From: Accumulibacter sp.
GTDB taxonomy: Bacteria > Pseudomonadota > Gammaproteobacteria > Burkholderiales > Rhodocyclaceae
Direction of reading: 5' to 3'
Assembly (NCBI RefSeq): GCF_023806635.1
Contig: NZ_JAMTDQ010000007.1
Span: 1 to 39,417 of the forward strand
DNA length: 39,417 nucleotides
This document shows positions 26,030 to 32,610 of the stretch, in pieces. Numbering within the stretch: position 1 is the stretch's first letter; each line of letters begins with the position of its first letter. Made by a program: the position numbers and the translations under genes. The notes under the pieces were generated by a model. It made no database searches, had not been told where the DNA came from, and saw only the letters and a program-made list of their open reading frames with translations.

Positions 26030-26045
26030 GGCACATTCCGTGCCA
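26030..26045 (-). promoter_or_regulatory. Sigma-54 promoter of the PEP-CTERM gene
   Basis: On the minus strand the sequence is TGGCACGGAATGTGCC. Against the -24/-12 consensus TGGCACG-N4-TTGCW it matches all of TGGCACG and keeps T, G and C of TTGC at the right distance. The GG and GC dinucleotides are at the required spacing. The start site would be near 26019 and the leader about 120 bases. RpoN control of PEP-CTERM genes with the PrsK/PrsR pair has been described in floc-forming relatives such as Zoogloea, which supports this reading. Confidence 0.75.
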
Positions 26046-26077
26046 TGCTAAACATATGTCAATGAATCAATGGATTA

Positions 26078-26149
26078 CGGAAGCTCGCTGCATCCGGAAG
26101 CGACGCTCTGTAAGGCCGCTCGACGGAAGCTGTACGGAAGAGCCTTACA
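26078..26149 (-). repeat. Candidate enhancer: CGGAAG repeats and inverted repeat
   Basis: CGGAAGC occurs at 26078, 26095 and 26124, and CGGAAG at 26135. Around the last two stands a perfect 8-bp inverted repeat, TGTAAGGC (26109-26116) and GCCTTACA (26142-26149). Relative to the predicted sigma-54 start they lie between about -58 and -130, the usual place for the sites of a sigma-54 activator. A PrsR-type regulator is the obvious candidate, but none is encoded here. Confidence 0.45.
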
Positions 26150-26307
26150 TGCCTGATCAGGCCGTCGCCGTGCAGATGGTTCAGGTAGGCATCGTCGCGC
26201 GTGGCCGACCAGGGGTGCAGGCCGGTCATCGGCGGCTCGATCCGTTCGTCACCAATCCGGCAGCGGTCTCGGCCGCAACTCTCCGGCGCCCGCCTGCGAG
26301 TCCGCAC

Positions 26308-26949
26308 TCAGGCTTCCGGCGCGATCAGCCCGGCGCGGATGGCGAAACGGACGAGGCCCGCGACGTTGTCGATGCCGAGCTTGTCCATGAGCCGGCCACG
26401 GTAGGTCTCGACCGACTTGACGCCGAGGCCGAGGAGGTCGGCAATCTCCTGCGTCCGCCTGCCCTCGGCCAGCAGCCGCAGTACCTGCCGCTCGCGGGCG
26501 CTGAGCGCGTGCAGGTCGACCCTGGCGCTGCGCAGCGCCGCCGCCGATTCTCGACGCTGCAGGGTATTGCTCACGAACGCCGCACCGAGCAGGACCAGTT
26601 CGACGACTTCGACCAGGGCGGCGATCGGCTCGCTCTTCAGCACGTAGGCAGACGCCCCCGCCTCGCACGCGCGCTCCTGATAGCGTGCGTCGGCATACAT
26701 CGACAGGACGACGATCCTCGATTCCGGAGAAAGCTTCCTGATGCGCTGCGCCGCCTCAATGCCCGAAAGGCTCGGCATCTCGACGTCGAGCATCGCGATG
26801 CGCGGCCGCAACGTGCCCGCCAGCCGCACGGCCTCCTCGCCGTCAGCCGCCTCGGCCACCACTTCCCAGCCGTCGCGCTCGCGCAACAACGAGGCCAGGC
26901 CGTGCCGGAACACCGCGTGATCGTCAGCGATGAGGATCGTCGTCCTCAA
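26308..26949 (-). CDS. NarL/FixJ-type response regulator without adjacent kinase
   Basis: A 213-aa two-domain regulator. The receiver domain has the acidic pair Asp9-Asp10 (LIADDHAVF), the phosphoacceptor Asp55 (MLDVEMP) and Lys105 (YVLKSEP). The C-terminal LuxR-type helix-turn-helix starts near residue 150 (LSARERQVLRLLAEGRRTQE, then KSVETYRGRLMDKLG). It is the same length as, and clearly a paralogue of, the regulator at 27443, including the shared ending LVRFAIRAGLI. No kinase is attached, so it may share the neighbouring sensor. Copy B of the 82-bp block lies about 300 bases upstream. Confidence 0.92.
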   Translation of the reverse strand: MRTTILIADDHAVFRHGLASLLRERDGWEVVAEAADGEEAVRLAGTLRPRIAMLDVEMPSLSGIEAAQRIRKLSPESRIVVLSMYADARYQERACEAGASAYVLKSEPIAALVEVVELVLLGAAFVSNTLQRRESAAALRSARVDLHALSARERQVLRLLAEGRRTQEIADLLGLGVKSVETYRGRLMDKLGIDNVAGLVRFAIRAGLIAPEA

Positions 26950-27442
26950 GTCGTTCCTGTGCCCTCGCGATGACCCGGCGCTACAGTCGCCATACGCTCG
27001 ATTGACCTCGGCCGCGCCCCGGCGACGGGACTCCGCCTTGGGCCGCTGCGACGCTGATCATCCATGTTGCACTGGCCGCGCTGGATCGCGGCAGAAAGCC
27101 AGGCATTGTTGGCCCTCCGATCGGCTCGGTCAGTTTCGGCAGCAGGATTGGCGCATGCCGAACACAGGTTCCGTTCTCTGCTTTCAGGGGGACGACCCTG
27201 CCACGTTCCGCGCCGCGATCGACTGCCTCCACTTCTGGACTCGAGCGAGTCTACCGCCGCCTGGCAGGCACGAATAGTCAGGCGGTACCTGTCAGGCAGG
27301 CCACTACATCGGCCAGAATGAAGTGGCGTGCGACGCTTCGACCCGCGCCGGTCGAGGCGCTTCGCAAAGCCGTGCGGAAAGCGGAAAGTGCCGCTGGCAC
27401 GCGCCCAACGGCGGGCGCGAAGGACGCGGCGTCGGCCGCTGG
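26950..27442. other. Intergenic region with regulatory block B
   Basis: Some 490 bases between two regulator genes with no supported coding sequence. The only recognised element is block B (27248-27331). About 290 bases separate its predicted start site from the regulator at 26949, long enough for an untranslated leader or a small RNA. A weak hairpin GCCA-ACAATGCC-TGGC followed by TTTCT (minus strand, about 27095-27117) could end a short transcript, but it is not convincing. Confidence 0.5.
27248..27331 (-). promoter_or_regulatory. Regulatory block, copy B (promoter-like, 82-bp repeat)
   Basis: The partner of the block at 24865-24946, aligned without gaps. On the minus strand it reads CCTGACAGGTACCGCCTGAC, then TATTCGTGCCTGCCAGGCGG and ends with TAGACT (27248-27253) in the -10 position. 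The CCTGACAGG palindrome, the second CCTGAC 14 bases further on, the GCCAGGCG element and the distal GGCCAGAATG (plus strand) are all kept. It points to the orphan response regulator gene at 26949. Confidence 0.55.
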
Positions 27443-28084
27443 CTACGACTCCGGCGAGATCAGGCCGGCGCGAATTGCGAAGCGAACGAGTCCGGAAAGA
27501 TCGTTGATCCCGAGTTTTTGCTGCAGCCGGGCACGGTAGGTCTCGACAGTCTTGTGGCTGATCCCGAGCGTTTCGGCGATCACCACAGTCCGCTGGCCCT
27601 CGGCGAGCAACCGAAGCACCTCGCGTTCCCGTTCGCTCAACGCGTCCGCGTCGACCCGGGCGCTGCGCGCCATTGCGGCCGGTGCCGGCAGTTCCGGCAA
27701 GCCCGGCTCGTAGCCCCGGCCGCCGATGACCGCCTTGACAGCTTCAACCAGCTCGCCGATCGGCTGGCTCTTGCAGACGTAGGCCGATGCGCCCGCCCGG
27801 CGCATGCGCTGCTGGTAATGCGCACTCGAGTACATCGACAGCGCCACGATCTTCGTGCCGGGCGAGATCTCGCGAATCCGCTTCGCTGCGTCGATGCCGC
27901 CCATGCCGACCATCTCCACATCGAGGACGGCGACCGTTGGCTTGAGCAACGCGACGAGGTCGATGGCCTCCTCGCCGCTTCCGGCCTCCCCGACCACCTC
28001 CCAGCACGGCTGCTCCCGCAGTAGCGCCGCCAGCCCCTGGCGGAAGAGCACGTGGTCGTCGGCAAGGACGATGCTGATCGTCAT
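27443..28084 (-). CDS. NarL/FixJ-type response regulator coupled to the triple-domain sensor
   Basis: A 213-aa regulator with Asp9-Asp10 (VLADDHVLF), phosphoacceptor Asp55 (VLDVEMV) and Lys105 (YVCKSQP). The LuxR-type DNA-binding domain begins at LSEREREVLRLLAEGQRT and contains KTVETYRARLQQKLG. The ATG at 28084 overlaps the sensor kinase stop by four bases (ATGA), so the two are translated together and form a cognate pair. The open frame continues upstream across the kinase in another frame but has no meaning there. Confidence 0.93.
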   Translation of the reverse strand: MTISIVLADDHVLFRQGLAALLREQPCWEVVGEAGSGEEAIDLVALLKPTVAVLDVEMVGMGGIDAAKRIREISPGTKIVALSMYSSAHYQQRMRRAGASAYVCKSQPIGELVEAVKAVIGGRGYEPGLPELPAPAAMARSARVDADALSEREREVLRLLAEGQRTVVIAETLGISHKTVETYRARLQQKLGINDLSGLVRFAIRAGLISPES

Positions 28085-31000
28085 CGAGCGGCCTCGCCGC
28101 CCCTTGCCTGCAAAGAGTCCGCGGCTTGCATTGCGGGACCCGGGGCGGTCCCGGTCTGCTGCGCAACGGGCAGGTGGACCGTGACCCGGCTGCCGGCTGC
28201 CGTCGTTTCGATCGCCACTTCGCCGCCAAACAGCGTCACGCGCTCCCGGGCGCTGAACAACCCGAAGCCTTCCCGGCGCCGTCGCGCTCCGGACGGCTGC
28301 TCGAAGCCCTTGCCGTCGTCGGCGACGGTCAGGACGACATGGTGGCCGTCGGCGTCGAGCGTGATCGACGCCGTGTTGGCGGCTGCATGCTTCGCGACGT
28401 TGTAGACGAGCTCCCGGGCAACCTGAAACACCACGATCGCGAGTTCCTGCGGAAACTTCACCATGGGTGCGGCGTCCCGGAACGAAAAGGCGACGCCGAA
28501 GCGCTCCGTCGCGTGCGCCGCGAGCCATTCCAGCGCCGCCGCCAAGCCCTCGCGATACAGCAGCGGCGGACTGAGCTCGAACTGCAGCGTGTGCAGCTCG
28601 TCGAGCGCCTCGCGCATCAGGCCGAGGCCGTTGTCCAGGCGCGCGGCCAGCCCCGAATCGACTTCGCCGCTGGCGGCGCTGAACTGCAGCTGGGCCAGCG
28701 CCAGCTTCTGCATCGGGCTGTCGTGCAACTCGCCGGCAAGCCGCCGGCGCTCGCGCTCCTCGACCTGCGACAGGTCCCTGGCCAGCCGCTGCAGGCGCGT
28801 GTTCGCGCGGTTCAGACGGAGCGTGCGCTCGCCAAAGACGAGCAGCAGGATGAGCATGGCTCCGCCGGCGATCATCCACAGGATCGTGGTGTCGAAGCGG
28901 TGCTGATACTGGATCGAGATCCAGTCACGGTAGATGGCATCGCGCTCGGTGAGAGGGATCGCGTCGATGCCCTTCTGCAGGATCCCGGCGAGCATCGGCC
29001 AATCGCTGCGCACACCCATCGCGATCCGGTAGACGAAGGGCGTCTCGCCGGCGACCCGGATCTGGCTGAGACCCGACTGGCCGATGTAGTAGCTCGTGGT
29101 CACGAGGTTGCCGACAAAGGCATAGGCACGGCCATCCGTGATCGTCTTCAGGGCTGCTGGCGTGTCGGCGACCGGCAGCAGCTGCAGGTCGGGCCAGTTC
29201 TCGCGCAGCCATTCCTCGATGGCTTCCCCGCGCACGACGGACACAACCTTGCCGTTCAATCCTTCCGGCCCACCGATGTAGGTGACATCGGCCGCCGAGA
29301 AGATCGCTGCCGGGAACGACAGGTAGGGATCGGTGAAGCGGAGCTGCTGGCTTCGGGAAGGTGTCGACGCGATGGCAGCGAGCGCGTCTAGGCGCCCGTC
29401 TTGCAGCGCCTGCGTGGCCTCGGACCAGGAGAGGTCGGAACGGACGTCGAAGCGCACGCCCAGCGTCTTGCTCATGCGTTCGAGGTAGGCGAGCGACATT
29501 CCTCTGGCCGCGCCCGCTTCGTCGACGAACTCGACCGGAGCCCAGCGCGGGTCGATCCCGATGCGGATGAGGTCGCGGCCGGCAAGCCAGGCGCGCTCTT
29601 CGGCGCTGAGCCGCACCCGAACCGCCGCCACCCGGTTTGAATAGTCCGGCCCGAACCAACGCCGGTACATCTCCTCGAGCTCCGGCCTGGTTACCGCCGC
29701 CAGGCCCTTGTTCAGGATCGCAACGAGTTCCGGATGCTCCTTGTTGATCGACATGACCATGCTCGGGTCGATCTCGTGGATGGTCCGCGTCACGGCCATG
29801 CCGACGATGCCGTTGCTGGCCCGCCAGTACTCCAGCGAATAGGCAGCGACGACCGCGTCCAGATCGCCACGCAGGAGACGTCGGGCCAGCTCCGCGTAGC
29901 CGTCCACCGGGACTGCCGTGATCTCCGGATACCTCGCCAGGGCGCTGCTCTCGCGCAGCGTTCCCTTGAGATAACCCACCCGCTTGCCACGCAGGTCGTC
30001 GAGGGCAAGCGGGACCTTTCTCCTGTGCAGGTCATCGGTCCGCAGGTAGATGAACGCCGGCGAAGAATGAAAGACGTCCGTGAACAGGAAGTGTTTCCTG
30101 CGCTCGTCGAGCGGCGCGGTCAGCGTGAGGCCGTCGATTGCACCGGACTCGGCCTTCCTGACCATCTCGGGCCACGGGCCGACCTCGATTCGTACGTTGG
30201 TTCCGAGTTTGCGATTGACCAGGTCCAGGTAGTCGACCATGAACCCGGACAGGTTGCCGCGAGCATCCTTCATCACCGTCGCGGCCCAGTCCTCGCCGGC
30301 ACCGATGACGATGTCGGGACGGGCGGCGAGCCACGCTCGCTCCTCCCTGGTCAGCAGCTCGGCGTTGAACTCCCCGTGGTCCGCTGCCACGCGGCCCGGA
30401 GAGGCCGCGCCGAACCACCGCCGCTGAATCGACTCCAGTTCGCCCCGGGTGATGGCCGCAATGCCCTTGTTGAGGATGCCGACCAGTTCCGGCTCGTTCC
30501 GGTTGATCGACATGACCTGTCGCGCGTCGATCTCGTGGACGATCCGCGTGATCGCCATTCCGACGACCGCGTTGCTCACGCGCCATTGCTCGAACGCGTA
30601 CACGGCGACCACCGCATCGAGTTCCCTGCGCAGCAGTGCCTGGGCCAGCGTCGCGTAGCTCCCGAGCGGCACCGGTGTGATCTTCGGGTGCATTGCCAGG
30701 GCACGGCCGGTCCGCAGTGAGCCCTTCAGGTAGCCCACCCGCTTGCCCTGCAGACCAGCGAGGTCGGTCGGGGCCCCATCCTTGTGCAGGTCATCCGTTC
30801 GCAGATAGATGAAGTCGGGGGACTCGTGGAACACGTCGGTGAACAGGAAGTGTTTCTTCCTCTCCTCGAGCGGCGACGACACCGCCAGGCCATCGATCTT
30901 GCCGGCCTCGGCCTTGCTGACCATCTCGTGCCACGGGCCGGCCTCGATGCGGATGCTGGTGCCCAGCTTGCGGTTCATCAGGTCGAGGTATTCGACAAGG

Positions 31001-31227
31001 GGCCCGGACAGCCCCCCCGCGGCATCCTTCCTCGCGAGGACGCCCCAGTCGTCCGCGGCGCCGAGGACGATCGGCGGACGGGCGGCCAGCCAGGCCCGCT
31101 CCGCCGGCGTCAGCAGGTCGGCAGACCCATCGGCGGCGGATGAACCGGCCGCAACGAGGAGTCCAAGGCAAAACACCGCGATCACGCGCAGCCATCGTGT
31201 CGCCGCGGAGCCCTGATGGCTTCGCAT
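28081..31227 (-). CDS. Sensor histidine kinase with three tandem periplasmic binding domains
   Basis: A 1048-aa hybrid of solute-binding and kinase domains. After a signal peptide or anchor (RWLRVIAVFCLGLLVAAG, residues 11-28) come three SBP_bac_3 domains that each open with ERAWLA: about 38-275, 291-528 and 540-780. A membrane helix follows (781-799). Then come a HisKA_3 dimerisation domain with the phosphorylated His835 in GELHDSP, and an HATPase domain (ELVYNVAKHAA, VADDGKGF). Domains 1 and 2 are 66 % identical over 236 aligned residues; domain 3 is diverged and resembles ordinary amino-acid binding domains. BvgS and EvgS have two such domains. The start at 31227 is chosen for the signal peptide; a weak GCCGGG precedes it, and the frame stays open upstream. 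Confidence 0.88.
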   Translation of the reverse strand: MRSHQGSAATRWLRVIAVFCLGLLVAAGSSAADGSADLLTPAERAWLAARPPIVLGAADDWGVLARKDAAGGLSGPLVEYLDLMNRKLGTSIRIEAGPWHEMVSKAEAGKIDGLAVSSPLEERKKHFLFTDVFHESPDFIYLRTDDLHKDGAPTDLAGLQGKRVGYLKGSLRTGRALAMHPKITPVPLGSYATLAQALLRRELDAVVAVYAFEQWRVSNAVVGMAITRIVHEIDARQVMSINRNEPELVGILNKGIAAITRGELESIQRRWFGAASPGRVAADHGEFNAELLTREERAWLAARPDIVIGAGEDWAATVMKDARGNLSGFMVDYLDLVNRKLGTNVRIEVGPWPEMVRKAESGAIDGLTLTAPLDERRKHFLFTDVFHSSPAFIYLRTDDLHRRKVPLALDDLRGKRVGYLKGTLRESSALARYPEITAVPVDGYAELARRLLRGDLDAVVAAYSLEYWRASNGIVGMAVTRTIHEIDPSMVMSINKEHPELVAILNKGLAAVTRPELEEMYRRWFGPDYSNRVAAVRVRLSAEERAWLAGRDLIRIGIDPRWAPVEFVDEAGAARGMSLAYLERMSKTLGVRFDVRSDLSWSEATQALQDGRLDALAAIASTPSRSQQLRFTDPYLSFPAAIFSAADVTYIGGPEGLNGKVVSVVRGEAIEEWLRENWPDLQLLPVADTPAALKTITDGRAYAFVGNLVTTSYYIGQSGLSQIRVAGETPFVYRIAMGVRSDWPMLAGILQKGIDAIPLTERDAIYRDWISIQYQHRFDTTILWMIAGGAMLILLLVFGERTLRLNRANTRLQRLARDLSQVEERERRRLAGELHDSPMQKLALAQLQFSAASGEVDSGLAARLDNGLGLMREALDELHTLQFELSPPLLYREGLAAALEWLAAHATERFGVAFSFRDAAPMVKFPQELAIVVFQVARELVYNVAKHAAANTASITLDADGHHVVLTVADDGKGFEQPSGARRRREGFGLFSARERVTLFGGEVAIETTAAGSRVTVHLPVAQQTGTAPGPAMQAADSLQARGGEAAR

Positions 31228-31739
31228 CCCGGCACCGGCGTCTGATGAGAACTGCTTGATCGAGGGTGATCGCGGCCAGTGCGACACGGCGCTCCGCCGG
31301 ATCGGCAGGACGGGAGGTCCAACGCGGGCGCGGACCTGGCGGCCAGGGAAGCCGACTGTTCCGGTAACGCAGCAGTTGAAGCTTTGCCGGCTCGTGCGTC
31401 CGGCAAGATCGCACGCAGCCATGCCCTCGTCCAGGCGATTCGTGATCGTAGTCGTGATGGTGGAACTCCCGATCGCCATGCCGGTTGCGTTGTCGGTTCG
31501 TTGCTTGTGCATGTTGTACGGAGCCGCCAGCCTTGGTCAACTGTTTTGTCGCATGAAGTGCTGGCGGAATGCACAGTCTTCCATGCAGATGACGGCGGAC
31601 CGGTCATCCCGCGTGAAGCAACCATCGGGACGCGCACAAGGCCGTCGCGCATGATCTGGCCGAAGCCCGGGAGCGGTGTCTCGCCTCTCCTCAAGCCGAG
31701 GACGGTGGAAAAAAGCTTGCATTCCCTGCGCTCACGCCC
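31228..31739. other. Intergenic region between the sensor kinase and psrA
   Basis: About 510 bases between divergent genes. The frame of the sensor stays open over its first 285 bases, but the translated part has neither signal peptide nor domain character. I see no gene or repeat in it. The right end leads into the psrA promoter. Confidence 0.55.
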
Positions 31740-31760
31740 TAGAATTAAAACGAACGTTTG
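31717..31760 (+). promoter_or_regulatory. psrA promoter with PsrA-type operator
   Basis: TTGCAT (31717-31722), a 17-base spacer and TAGAAT (31740-31745) form a good sigma-70 promoter. Starting two bases later, AAAACGAACGTTTG (31747-31760) matches the PsrA site G/CAAAC-N2-4-GTTTG/C in all but the first base. It covers the transcription start, so bound PsrA would block the promoter. The same layout recurs at 38821-38863. Confidence 0.75.
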
Positions 31761-31770
31761 AAAGAGTGCC

Positions 31771-32580
31771 GTGTCCGATGAGCAACGGCAACTTCCACAG
31801 ACCCATCCGGTGACCAGTCAGCAGATGCCAGAACAGAAGACCAACAGTGATACCCGCGATCGGATCCTCGATGTCGCCGAGCGCCTGTTCATGGAGAACG
31901 GCTATGAGGCGACCTCGATGCGCATGATCACTGGCGAGGCCGAGGTCAATCTGGCAGCCGTCAACTATCACTTCGGCGGCAAGGAGGCGCTGTTGCGCGA
32001 GGTGTTCCGACGTCGTCTGGGCTGGCTCAACGAGCATCGCCTGCAGGCCCTCGATCGTCTCGAGGCGCAGGCCGGCGGTGGGGCGCTGAAGCCGTCGCAG
32101 ATTCTCGAGGCGTTTTTTGGCACCCTGCTGCGCATGGGCGAGGACCAGACCCTGGGTGGGATGACCTTCCTGCGGCTCCTCGGTCGCACGTTGACCGAAC
32201 CGGCAGAGTTCATCCGCACCTTTTTTGCCGGCGAGTACGCCGAGGTCATCGAGCGCTACAAGCAGGCCCTGTACCGGGCCTTGCCCGACGTGCCGCAGGC
32301 GGAGATCGTCTGGCGCCTGCACTTCATGCTCGGTGCCATGTCGTACGCGATCGCCGGTACCGACGTCCTGCGCGTGGTGACCGGCGTCGAACTCGACGAT
32401 CTGGCTGGCGAGCGACCCGCGCAGGACGACGACACGATTCGCGCCAGACGGCTCGCACAGCGGCTGATGCCCTTCCTGCTCGGCGGCCTGCGGGCTCCGC
32501 TGCCGCAGTTCGACGAGCCAGGTGGAATCCAAAAAGAGTCGCCGAGCAAGGCGGCCAGACAAAGCAGACCCCAGATCTAG
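31771..32580 (+). CDS. psrA: TetR-family fatty-acid regulator PsrA
   Basis: A repressor of beta-oxidation genes, relieved by long-chain fatty acids or their CoA esters in the family. The helix-turn-helix is at about residues 32-65 (ILDVAERLFMENGYEATSM, then AEVNLAAVNYHFGGKEALL). The C-terminal part with FLRLLGR and WRLHFMLGAMSYAIAG resembles Pseudomonas PsrA closely. It is translated from GTG at 31771 (AAAGAG before it; 269 aa) or from ATG at 31825 (251 aa, weak ribosome binding site). PsrA is 233 aa in Pseudomonas; the C-terminal 20 residues here are extra. An operator overlaps its own promoter, so it is autoregulated. Confidence 0.87.
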   Translation: MSDEQRQLPQTHPVTSQQMPEQKTNSDTRDRILDVAERLFMENGYEATSMRMITGEAEVNLAAVNYHFGGKEALLREVFRRRLGWLNEHRLQALDRLEAQAGGGALKPSQILEAFFGTLLRMGEDQTLGGMTFLRLLGRTLTEPAEFIRTFFAGEYAEVIERYKQALYRALPDVPQAEIVWRLHFMLGAMSYAIAGTDVLRVVTGVELDDLAGERPAQDDDTIRARRLAQRLMPFLLGGLRAPLPQFDEPGGIQKESPSKAARQSRPQI

Positions 32581-32610
32581 AACCCAAGACCCATCACAGG
32601 AGAAACAGCC

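Larger units (their letters stand above)
25898..26307. other. Intergenic region upstream of the PEP-CTERM gene
   Basis: About 410 bases with no supported gene. It holds the sigma-54 promoter (26030-26045) and, beyond it, four CGGAAG repeats and a spaced inverted repeat (26078-26149). The part from 26150 to 26307 shows nothing recognisable. It also lacks an obvious terminator for the regulator gene that ends at 26308. Confidence 0.6.

Noticed and set aside
26056-26973. A 305-codon plus-strand frame opposite the orphan response regulator.
   Set aside because: Shadow of the regulator gene, which has intact receiver and helix-turn-helix motifs on the other strand.
31228-31512. A 95-residue N-terminal extension of the sensor kinase.
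   Set aside because: The frame is open, but the peptide has no signal or domain character, whereas starting at 31227 gives a membrane-targeting N-terminus at once. It cannot be fully excluded.
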